DNA of 30,582 nt, taken from the NCBI GenBank assembly GCA_964627125.1, contig CAZVJQ010000022.1, positions 1-30,582 of the forward strand, given 5' to 3'. This document shows positions 7,969 to 14,915 of this stretch, piece after piece. This stretch comes from Fastidiosipila sp964627125 (GTDB taxonomy: Bacteria; Bacillota; Clostridia; Saccharofermentanales; Fastidiosipilaceae). The first letter of the stretch is position 1; every line of letters starts with the position of its first letter. The notes below the pieces were generated by a model. It had not been told where the DNA came from and ran no database searches. It saw only the letters and a list, made by a program, of their open reading frames with translations. The position numbers and the translations under genes were made by a program.

Positions 7969-10155
7969 ATGAAAATTAAGAATATAGACATTCATAATTT
8001 TGCAGGTTTAAAGAATTATACATTGCATTTTGATTCAGGCAGAAATCTTTACTATGGCCCAAATGAGCGAGGTAAGAGTACTGTAATTCAATTTATCTTC
8101 GCTATGTTTTATGGACTAGGCGATAGGAGAGGTGACGATAACATGAGAGATAGATTAAGTTCTCGTGATGGCTCTGCTATGTCTGGAACAATATGGTTTG
8201 AACATGAAGGTAAAACATTTGAATTAAATAGACAGTTTGGAAATACCAAGGCTCAAGATATTGTGGAGTTACTTGACTTAGAGATTAATAAAAGAGTTGA
8301 CCTAGATAATCCAGAGCAAGTTGGTGCTGAAGTTTTTGGTCTCGAAAGAGAAATCTTCCAAAATACAGTCTTTATTGAATCTGAAAAATTAGAAATATCT
8401 GCAGAATCATCTGTAAATAACGCTATTTGGGACAATATTACTAACTTTATGGTTAGTGCAGATTCTAATGTAACTGTAGATTTAGTTGAGAGTAGATTAG
8501 AAAAAGAGAGTTTAACACTTCTGAGCAAGAGTAAAAGAGCTGGGATAATTCCTAAACTAGATGAAAACTTAAGAGATTTAGAGCAAGAAAAATATTGGCG
8601 TGAACTTGCCCTCAGTGAGCAAGAAACTCAATTAGCAGAGCTAGAAGAGTTAGAGGAATCTTTACAAGCTCAAAAATTAGAACTTGAAAATTTAGAGATT
8701 GAAGAGAGAATTTTGGACCTAGCTGAAGACAAGAATAATCTTGAAATGATAGATCAGCCGCAGATTGCTTTTGCCAAAGCTAAGGAAGAAGAACAAAACC
8801 TTAGAGAAGAACTAGAATTCTTAAATGAAGAGAGTGATATTAATTTAATCTATGAGGATGTATCTAATATACAAAAGGATATAGAACGTCATGAGGAAGA
8901 TAGTAAGGATTTCATAGAGAGAAGAGAAGCTCTTGAAGAAGATAAGCAAAAATTCGCTAAGGAGTCTACTAAGAAACAGAGTCTCAATGTTGCATTATTT
9001 TTTGTAGTGTTAATTATTTTATTTTTTACATTCTCGCTATTAGAGTTTCCAATAGCAATTGTCGTAGCTGTAGCAGTTATAGCTATTTTTGGATTATGGT
9101 TATTTAGTAATCACAGAGCTAATAAGAATTTTGCAGATAAATCTGCTGATGCTTCAAAAGAATTAATTAAAGATGTAAAAGAGCATGAGCAAAAGGGAGA
9201 ACAGATTAGTTCTATCTTAAGTGAGTTATCTATAGAGAAAGAGCTAAGCGAAGAAAATTACTCAAGTATATATGCTGAATTAGATGGCATCTCTGACTTG
9301 CTACAAGAATTAAGATTTAAGCAAAGAGATATAGAAAGAATTGAAGATCAAATTAAGCATGGTAGCTATACTCAAGAAGATAGAGATGAATTGGCAAGAC
9401 ATATAGAAGCTGAGACATCAGCTCTTACTAAAATGGGTTATGAGCTTGAGGGATTAAAATATAGCCCAAGCGAGAAACAAAAGATTGAAAATAAACTTAG
9501 AGAGCTCAGAGCTAGCATGAGTCAGGAAAATGAGAGATTTAATGCTATTGAAATTGATGTAAAATCTAGATTTAGAGATCCTATTTCTGGACAGATACAA
9601 TCTCCGTCTGAAGAGAAAGAAAAAACTGAGACTAAGCTTGCTCAAGTGAGAGAAGAATTGGCGGAGGCAAAATTAGACCATGAGGCTTATGAAATTGCTA
9701 GAACAGTATTTTCAGATAGCTTAGTTGAATTTAGAAAGACTCTTTTACCTAAACTTAGCCAGACTGCTGCTAAATATATAAATACTATTAGTAGAGGTAG
9801 ATACAGCGAAGTTATAATTGGTGATGATTTATCTTTGATGATTAGAGATAATTTTACAGGTAATAGGTTGGAGCCTGATAAGTTTAGCAGTGGAACAAGG
9901 GATCAGATATGGCTGTCATATAGGTTGGCTTTGGCCGATTATTTGGCGGAGGGGACAAGTTTCCCATTATTATTAGACGATATCTTCGTAAACTACGATG
10001 ACAAGAGGACTAAGGCTAGTTTGGATTTATTAGATTTTTGGAGCAGTGAAAATGATAGACAAGTGATTTTATTCACTCACCATAAACATATTAAAGATTT
10101 TGCAAGTAGCTCTGAAACTTGGAAAGTGAGAACTATTCCTAGATCAAATACTTAG
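7969..10155 (+). CDS. SbcC/YhaN-like coiled-coil ATPase with a central transmembrane hairpin
   Basis: A 728-residue Rad50/SMC-type ATPase. Walker A is GPNERGKST (30-38). The ABC signature is SSGTRDQIW near 638-646, Walker B LLLDDIF near 666-672, and the switch histidine is in LFTHHKH. Between the ATPase halves lie long Glu/Lys-rich coiled coils (about 175-335 and 385-600). Instead of a zinc hook, residues about 340-380 hold two adjacent hydrophobic helices (NVALFFVVLIILFF and IAIVVAVAVIAIFGLWLF), as in YhaN-type proteins. That would fix the apex of the coil in the membrane with the ATPase heads in the cytosol. It is shorter than B. subtilis YhaN (about 960 residues), with the loss in the coils. 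GGGAGGAG overlaps the end of the nuclease gene, so the two are tightly coupled. Confidence 0.85.
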   Translation: MKIKNIDIHNFAGLKNYTLHFDSGRNLYYGPNERGKSTVIQFIFAMFYGLGDRRGDDNMRDRLSSRDGSAMSGTIWFEHEGKTFELNRQFGNTKAQDIVELLDLEINKRVDLDNPEQVGAEVFGLEREIFQNTVFIESEKLEISAESSVNNAIWDNITNFMVSADSNVTVDLVESRLEKESLTLLSKSKRAGIIPKLDENLRDLEQEKYWRELALSEQETQLAELEELEESLQAQKLELENLEIEERILDLAEDKNNLEMIDQPQIAFAKAKEEEQNLREELEFLNEESDINLIYEDVSNIQKDIERHEEDSKDFIERREALEEDKQKFAKESTKKQSLNVALFFVVLIILFFTFSLLEFPIAIVVAVAVIAIFGLWLFSNHRANKNFADKSADASKELIKDVKEHEQKGEQISSILSELSIEKELSEENYSSIYAELDGISDLLQELRFKQRDIERIEDQIKHGSYTQEDRDELARHIEAETSALTKMGYELEGLKYSPSEKQKIENKLRELRASMSQENERFNAIEIDVKSRFRDPISGQIQSPSEEKEKTETKLAQVREELAEAKLDHEAYEIARTVFSDSLVEFRKTLLPKLSQTAAKYINTISRGRYSEVIIGDDLSLMIRDNFTGNRLEPDKFSSGTRDQIWLSYRLALADYLAEGTSFPLLLDDIFVNYDDKRTKASLDLLDFWSSENDRQVILFTHHKHIKDFASSSETWKVRTIPRSNT

Positions 10156-10373
10156 TTTTTTTAAGATGAAGCTTAAAATACTGTTAAATAGCTTAATTTT
10201 CGTAAGTGAAAGTGATTAATAAGCTAAAATACAATTTAAGAGTTTTATATGGTGAATAATTGAGATTCACTAGTTTACAGATTTTAATTAATTTATCGAT
10301 AAGATTTAAATCTATAGCAACATATTACAACTAGATGGACATTGAGTTTCTAATCTAGTGAAGGGATATAAAT
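10156..10373. other. intergenic region with several inverted repeats
   Basis: About 218 AT-rich bases without a clear strong promoter. I see GTGAAT/ATTCAC (10252-10257, 10265-10270), a palindrome AGATTTAAATCT (10302-10313), and ACTAGAT/ATCTAGT (10330-10336, 10353-10359) just before the peptidase start. A weak stem AAGCT/AGCTT (10169-10173, 10190-10194) could end the ATPase transcript. Their roles are unknown. Confidence 0.4.
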
Positions 10374-12359
10374 ATGAATAATAGAAAAAGAATAAGTAGA
10401 ATTACTGCCATTGCTCTGACATTTGTGATGCTCATAGCTAGCTCTGCATCTGTTGTTACAGTTTTAGCTCAAGAACGTGTAAATAGAGAAGCTGAAAGAG
10501 CAAGTCATGAACTAGTTCAAAATAATAACTTAGATATACCAACCCTACCTAGCACAGACACAGAATTCTATGATGACGAATTACCTGATTTTGAAATGTC
10601 TGACTTAGTGTTTGAGCGCTATGAACTAGAAACCTTCCAGGGTGTAGTTAATGAAGCTCTAAGTAATTTAGGTTTGAGTGCAGATGATTACACTGCTAGC
10701 ACAGACGTTGATCTAGAAACTGTTAGAACTAATCTTGAAAGAGTCTTAAATGAGTATGATTATGTTGGTTCTCTAAGTGCTGCTAGTTATTTAATTTATA
10801 CTCAAGATGTAACTCACCAAGGTGCTACTGCAGACCAAGCATACATGGATAGCTTGAGCGTTGAAGTCTACAATGAGACTTTAAGTTTCATACAAGGTTT
10901 ATTGAGCAATGAGACATTAAGTCCTATGGTAACTGAAATTGTTGGAGATATTGATGTAGCCAGAGTAAGTAATTCAGCTGTCTATACAGATAGACAAAAA
11001 GAAATTGTCGATGAGCAAACAGCTCTAGTTCAAGAATATGATAATACTCCAGCAGGAGATGTTCGTCTCGGTGAAATTTACTTGGAAATTGTTGCTTTAG
11101 AAAATGAATTTGCAGTGTTGGAGCCTGATTATCCAGATTTCAATGAGATTAATCCTGATTTTGGTGAGGAATATGAGCAAGAAGATTTAGATGCTTTCTA
11201 TGAATATGTTAAAGATTATATCGCTCCTTTATATGTCTATCTAGGTATGATGATCGATTTTAATGCATTAGAAGAATATTCAATCCCTCTTGGCGAAAGC
11301 CTAGCATCTTCTGTTCAATCTATTATTGGAAATATTTCATCTGAACTTCGTGAATCTTATGACTACATGATTGATGCAGATTTATTCCAATTAGGTGTTG
11401 AACCAGACAATATGCAAGCGTCATATACTATAACTATCCCTTACCATGATTCAGCAGCAGTTTTCGTAAGACACTCAAATGATTACAATGATGTTTCCAC
11501 ACTTATTCATGAGTTTGGACATTTCAATACAGCTATTAGAAGAGAAGGATCATCATTCTTTAGCATGAGTAACATTGATATTGCTGAAGTACATTCGCAA
11601 TCTCTAGAAGTTCTATTCTTCCCGTATGCAGAATTAATGTATGGAGAAGATGCACTTAATGTTGTTAGATACCAGATATTTAATATGATTTGGGCTGTTT
11701 TATCAGGTTCATTAGTTAGTGAATTTGAAGACTTCGCCCACTCCGAAGAAGATTTAACAGTTGAAAAATTAAATGCCAAGATGGGTGAACTGTCTAGTGA
11801 ATACATGCTAGGCCTCTCAGATGATTGGTGGACAAATGTAAGACATATTTATGACCAACCATTCTACTATGTAAGCTATGCATTATCTGCGATGGCATCT
11901 TTATCTACTCTTACAGTAATGGAAGAAGACTATAGAACTGCTGTAGATAATTACATGGAGTTAACTACTTATGGCCAAAGCACATACTCTTTCAACAAAA
12001 CCTTGTCTGAGTCAGGTTATCCAGATGTATTTGCTCAAGATACTATAAGAGAGATTGCGAACTCTGTAGAAACTTATATGAGCCAACCACTAATGTTCTC
12101 AGAGGAAGATTTTGATTTCAGCCAAGTGGATGAAGATGATGAAACCAGCTCCACTACTAGAGGCACTGTTGTTCCTGAATATGGCACAGATGAAGATGGA
12201 GAGACAGATAATACAAACCAGAACAATAATAATGATGAGAGTTCGAATCCTTACTGGGAAGGAAACTCAGACCTAGGTGAATTATGGGGTTCACTAGGGA
12301 CAGTACTAGAATATATTTTCTCAGGTGCATTGTTTGAAGATATTTGGAGTCTGAGATAA
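10374..12359 (+). CDS. secreted M3-like zinc metallopeptidase
   Basis: A 661-residue exported protein. Residues 1-32 are a signal peptide: basic start, hydrophobic core ITAIALTFVMLIA, and a cleavage site after VLA. The zinc site is H379-E-F-G-H383 with the probable third ligand E405 in AEVHSQSLE, 26 residues on. Further down, HIYDQPFYYVSYALSA resembles the C-terminal substrate-binding part of oligoendopeptidase F-type (M3B) enzymes. The fold is therefore M3-like, although overall identity to PepF must be low. M3 enzymes usually cut short peptides in the cytosol, so an exported form is less common. The tail (about 590-640) is an Asp/Asn/Ser-rich linker and then a short hydrophobic end. It has its own terminator and is probably monocistronic. 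The start has AAGGGA. Confidence 0.8.
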   Translation: MNNRKRISRITAIALTFVMLIASSASVVTVLAQERVNREAERASHELVQNNNLDIPTLPSTDTEFYDDELPDFEMSDLVFERYELETFQGVVNEALSNLGLSADDYTASTDVDLETVRTNLERVLNEYDYVGSLSAASYLIYTQDVTHQGATADQAYMDSLSVEVYNETLSFIQGLLSNETLSPMVTEIVGDIDVARVSNSAVYTDRQKEIVDEQTALVQEYDNTPAGDVRLGEIYLEIVALENEFAVLEPDYPDFNEINPDFGEEYEQEDLDAFYEYVKDYIAPLYVYLGMMIDFNALEEYSIPLGESLASSVQSIIGNISSELRESYDYMIDADLFQLGVEPDNMQASYTITIPYHDSAAVFVRHSNDYNDVSTLIHEFGHFNTAIRREGSSFFSMSNIDIAEVHSQSLEVLFFPYAELMYGEDALNVVRYQIFNMIWAVLSGSLVSEFEDFAHSEEDLTVEKLNAKMGELSSEYMLGLSDDWWTNVRHIYDQPFYYVSYALSAMASLSTLTVMEEDYRTAVDNYMELTTYGQSTYSFNKTLSESGYPDVFAQDTIREIANSVETYMSQPLMFSEEDFDFSQVDEDDETSSTTRGTVVPEYGTDEDGETDNTNQNNNNDESSNPYWEGNSDLGELWGSLGTVLEYIFSGALFEDIWSLR

Positions 12360-12384
12360 TACTTAGAATTAAACTTAAGAAACT

Positions 12385-12415
12385 AAACCTAGTGAAGAAA
12401 TTTGCTAGGTTTTTT
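12385..12415 (+). terminator. intrinsic terminator of the M3-like peptidase
   Basis: AAACCTAG (12385-12392) pairs with CTAGGTTT (12405-12412), followed by six T. It lies 25 bases after the stop. Confidence 0.82.
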
Positions 12416-12457
12416 AATGGATGAATTCTAAGCTAAACTAATGGGATAATCATGAGT

Positions 12458-12463
12458 TATAAT
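12458..12463 (+). promoter_or_regulatory. likely -10 box of tRNA-Arg
   Basis: A perfect TATAAT lies 14 bases before the mature 5' end of the tRNA. No convincing -35 was found. Confidence 0.35.
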
Positions 12464-12477
12464 ACTTAAATGTTTAT

Positions 12478-12552
12478 GCCCTGGTAGCCAAGTGGATAAG
12501 GCAATAGTTTCCGGAGCTGTGATCACAGGTTCGATTCCTGTCCAGGGCGCCA
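12478..12552 (+). tRNA. tRNA-Arg, anticodon CCG
   Basis: The acceptor stem is GCCCTGG (12478-12484) with CCAGGGC (12542-12548), discriminator G and encoded CCA (12550-12552). The D stem is GCC/GGC. The anticodon stem is 12504-12508 with 12516-12520 (two G-T pairs), and its loop TTCCGGA gives anticodon CCG (12511-12513), reading CGG. The T stem is ACAGG/CCTGT around TTCGATT. All standard positions are present. CGG looks rare in these genes, so this is a minor tRNA. No integrase or attachment repeat is seen beside it. Confidence 0.95.
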
Positions 12553-12666
12553 TCTTGTAGCACCTATAAACATGGAAATATTTCTGGAGCTAAAATGGAG
12601 ATTTCATATGCTTTTGACCTGATCATTTAGTCTGTATGTTAGTGAGGTTTTAAATTTTATCACAAT

Positions 12667-12706
12667 AAAAAACCTCCATCTGAAGCAAGAGAAATCCGGA
12701 TGGAGG
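12667..12706 (-). terminator. intrinsic terminator of the minus-strand membrane protein gene
   Basis: CCTCCATC (12673-12680) and GATGGAGG (12699-12706) form an 8-base stem. On the minus strand it is followed by six T (plus A-run 12667-12672). It lies 19 bases beyond the stop at 12725. It might also catch tRNA readthrough, though rightward it lacks a good T-run. Confidence 0.8.
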
Positions 12707-12724
12707 AGTTAATTTTATCTCTTT

Positions 12725-13165
12725 CTAGTTTTGTTTAGGCCTTCTATTTTTCCTATTTACTATTATTCTATGTATAAAGCTAATGACCCATACAAGTAAC
12801 ATAGAAAGTAATATTGTACCTATCCAGATAAAGTAACCTTTATGACTATTTAGCCTATAAATTTCTTCATTACTCATATTTGGTGTAATTTTTGATACAT
12901 TTAAAGCTCTAAGGTAATCTCCAAGATATTGGCCAATGAATAAACCTATTAAATTAGATATTACAATAGTATAGCCTGTCCTAGTACTTCCTAGAAAAGT
13001 GAAAATCAAAGGTAGTATCCAAAGGTGAAAGAAATCGTTATGTACCGCCCAGCCAAATATATTGGAGCCTACAGTATCTACTGTCACCATAAATTTAGCT
13101 AACAAGTATGTTGCTATAAAAATTAGCATTTGGATTATGGAATGTTTTAATCTATTTGTTTTCAT
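12725..13165 (-). CDS. small polytopic membrane protein of unknown function
   Basis: I do not recognise this family. From the preferred start at 13165 it has 146 residues and about four hydrophobic segments (near residues 9-27, 44-60, 66-85 and 111-133), with a basic C-terminus NRKNRRPKQN. An in-frame ATG at 13177 lies upstream, but the GAGG ribosome site sits between the two and is well spaced only for 13165. The motif HNDFFHLW (about 41-48) is the most polar piece inside the membrane region. It is transcribed alone, with its own terminator, away from the small membrane protein at 13365. No enzymatic or transport signature is evident. Confidence 0.65.
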   Translation of the reverse strand: MKTNRLKHSIIQMLIFIATYLLAKFMVTVDTVGSNIFGWAVHNDFFHLWILPLIFTFLGSTRTGYTIVISNLIGLFIGQYLGDYLRALNVSKITPNMSNEEIYRLNSHKGYFIWIGTILLSMLLVWVISFIHRIIVNRKNRRPKQN

Positions 13166-13260
13166 AATAAGCCTCATTTAAATTAACATTCAGTACCAAG
13201 CCTCAATTACATATTCTTTATACCACAAATAGTCCCTCTTGTCATAATGAATAATTTTTC

Positions 13261-13288
13261 TTGACCATTCCTGGAAAAAACATATATT
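13261..13288 (+). promoter_or_regulatory. probable promoter for the 65-residue membrane protein
   Basis: TTGACC (13261-13266), 16 bases, TATATT (13283-13288). A second TATAAT lies at 13297-13302 without a matching -35. The start codon at 13365 is 77 bases downstream. Confidence 0.4.
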
Positions 13289-13364
13289 ATTCATAGTATA
13301 ATTGTTAATGTTCTATATTTTAAAAAATTAAAATACTAACATATAAAGACTGGAGATTAGATCT

Positions 13365-13562
13365 ATGGTAATTAATATTCTTATAGCCGTTGTAATTGCA
13401 GTGACAGTTGTTTTAACGTATCTTGCAGCAAATTCGACCTTTTGGTTATTCATTTTAGTTGCTTGGGCAGTTACTGTACCAGTCATAGTGGGTAAAGTAA
13501 TTATGAGTGCTCTTGAAGTTTTAGATATAAAATTAGATAGAATTACTGAGTTACTCAACTAG
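13365..13562 (+). CDS. small two-helix membrane protein
   Basis: A 65-residue protein with two hydrophobic stretches (about 3-20 and 25-48) and a short amphipathic, charged tail DIKLDRITELLN that could be a cytosolic helix. GGAG (13352-13355) stands 9 bases before the ATG, and a plausible promoter precedes it. I do not recognise a family. A 76-codon ORF runs antisense over the same bases, but it lacks a ribosome site and codes for an unlikely composition, so I prefer this strand. The protein is isolated between a minus-strand membrane gene and the SRAP gene. Confidence 0.5.
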   Translation: MVINILIAVVIAVTVVLTYLAANSTFWLFILVAWAVTVPVIVGKVIMSALEVLDIKLDRITELLN

Positions 13563-13702
13563 AAGGAAGAAGATTAGTTGCAGCTTTCCGCTACAGGATA
13601 AACTCATAATTAATAAAAATTTATCTATTTAAATCTACAATAACAATAAGCCATTCTATACAGGTGTTAAAATATCAGTAGTAGATGATTGGAGTTAATC
13701 TT

Positions 13703-14296
13703 ATGTGTGGTAGATATTTTATAGATGATGAAACCTTAGTAAATCTCGAAAATCTTGCAGATAGAATCGAGCAGGAAAAACTTGCTAAAATATCAGGCTC
13801 TCATGAAGTCTTCCCAACGCATGTTGCTCCAATAATAGCTAATGAGGAAGAGCAGAAGGTATTAACAGCACAAGCTTGGGGTTTTCCTAAGTTTGATAAT
13901 AAAGGTGTAATCATTAATGCTAGAGCTGAGTCAGTATTAGAGAAACCAACCTTTCACACTGGCATAAGAAACAATAGAGTATTAATACCATGCTTAGGTT
14001 TCTATGAATGGGATTACAATAAAACAAAAATATCCCTCTTCAGACCTGATGGCGAAATAATGTATATAGCTGGAATATTTGATGAATTCGCAGGTGAAGA
14101 TAAATATTGCATGCTAACAACTGCTGCAAATGACTCTATGCAAGATATTCATCATCGTATGCCTCTAATATTAGAAGAAAATCAATTTGATGACTGGCTC
14201 TATGACGATAGATCAATAGAACATATCTTACAGATGATTCCAACAGCTGTAGATAAAGACTCTGGACTAGAACAACTAACACTCTTTGATTTCTAA
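13703..14296 (+). CDS. SRAP-domain protein (HMCES/YedK family), abasic-site DNA-protein crosslinker
   Basis: A 197-residue SRAP protein. The family captures abasic sites in single-stranded DNA by a thiazolidine crosslink through Cys2, which must be exposed after removal of Met1. This fixes the start at the ATG of 13703 (MCGRYF), with GGAG at 13691-13694, and not at the upstream ATG of 13685. Active-site residues are present: C2, N72 in NARAES, E102 in GFYEWD and H150 in HHRMP. Length is normal for bacteria. It is followed 17 bases later by a SixA-type phosphatase and is likely cotranscribed. It is a second DNA-maintenance function in the window besides the YhaO/YhaN-like pair. Confidence 0.92.
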   Translation: MCGRYFIDDETLVNLENLADRIEQEKLAKISGSHEVFPTHVAPIIANEEEQKVLTAQAWGFPKFDNKGVIINARAESVLEKPTFHTGIRNNRVLIPCLGFYEWDYNKTKISLFRPDGEIMYIAGIFDEFAGEDKYCMLTTAANDSMQDIHHRMPLILEENQFDDWLYDDRSIEHILQMIPTAVDKDSGLEQLTLFDF

Positions 14297-14313
14297 GAAA
14301 GGTAAAACATATC

Positions 14314-14778
14314 ATGAAACTAATCATTCTAAGACATGGAAAAGCTCAAGAATATGCCCCAAGTATGAGAGATAGGGATAGAGAATTAGCAGATAGAGGT
14401 AGAGAGAAGATTAAGACTCAAACAGAATTAATCGCTAAACATCTAAAAAATAGTGATTCTATAAAAATCGTTTCGAGTCCAGCTGCAAGAACAACTCAGA
14501 CTGCAAAAATACTAGCAGATGGATTAGGTATAAACTCAGAAACTATCGATTATTACGAAGATATATATTTTGGAGATATAAATAAAAATTTAGAGATCAT
14601 AAATACTCAATTTGAACATGGACATGATACTGTAATTCTATCTGGTCATATGCCAAACGTTAGTTATATAGCTATGAGCTTAACAGGAGATAACTTTGGA
14701 TTTAAAACAGGAAGTTTTCTTGTCTTAGAAAAAGAACAATACGATAAAACCTGGAAATTTATTGCTCAAGAACTATAA
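14314..14778 (+). CDS. SixA-type histidine phosphatase
   Basis: A 154-residue protein of the histidine phosphatase superfamily, SixA branch. It has the N-terminal R7-H8-G-K motif with catalytic H8, R59 in SSPAART and the second histidine H112 in LSGHMP. The short length without extra domains fits SixA, which in E. coli removes phosphate from histidines of phosphotransfer proteins. In a Gram-positive bacterium the substrate is unclear: HPr, another phosphohistidine protein or a small metabolite. The start has AAAGG 10 bases upstream. It lies 17 bases after the SRAP gene, and the leader of the metal ATPase begins at its end with no strong terminator directly after it, so readthrough into that leader is possible. 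Confidence 0.85.
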   Translation: MKLIILRHGKAQEYAPSMRDRDRELADRGREKIKTQTELIAKHLKNSDSIKIVSSPAARTTQTAKILADGLGINSETIDYYEDIYFGDINKNLEIINTQFEHGHDTVILSGHMPNVSYIAMSLTGDNFGFKTGSFLVLEKEQYDKTWKFIAQEL

Positions 14779-14805
14779 AATAAGTAGATATTTAATTTAA
14801 TTTAG

Positions 14806-14890
14806 ACTACAATCTAAATACATGTTTCTTTTAGAGCACTGTGATTGTAGTTATCAATCAATCATGGCTCTAAATCAGTCATGATTTTTT
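14806..14890 (+). promoter_or_regulatory. attenuator-like leader of the metal ATPase gene
   Basis: Competing stems are visible. P1: ACTACAATC (14806-14814) with GATTGTAGT (14843-14851). P2: TTTAGAGC (14830-14837) with GCTCTAAA (14867-14874), which can enclose a small hairpin TGATTG/CAATCA (14842-14847, 14855-14860). T: AATCATG (14860-14866) with CATGATT (14880-14886), followed by a T-run, i.e. an intrinsic terminator. P1 plus T, or P2 plus its inner hairpin, are alternative folds; P2 uses the loop of T and would block it short of a pseudoknot. This is the logic of transcription attenuation. No known riboswitch core is recognised. If the promoter is instead TACAAT at 14808-14813, P1 would not be in the transcript. 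Confidence 0.45.
14860..14890 (+). terminator. intrinsic terminator, possibly conditional, before the metal ATPase
   Basis: A 7-base stem with a 13-base loop and six T (14885-14890), 82 bases after the SixA stop and 25 bases before the ATPase start. It may simply end the SRAP-SixA transcript, or be the switching element of the leader. Confidence 0.6.
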
Positions 14891-14915
14891 ATTCTAAGGA
14901 AAGTTGAGGGGGAAA

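Noticed and set aside
12478..12724. Integrative element attached to tRNA-Arg
   Set aside because: No integrase, no repeat of the tRNA 3' end and no change in gene content follow.
13328..13558. 76-codon minus-strand ORF opposite the small membrane protein
   Set aside because: Lacks a ribosome site; the plus-strand frame has GGAG and a promoter-like sequence.
14904..14915. TTG as start of the metal ATPase
   Set aside because: The GAGGGGG inside this stretch is well placed for ATG 14916, so these codons are probably leader sequence.
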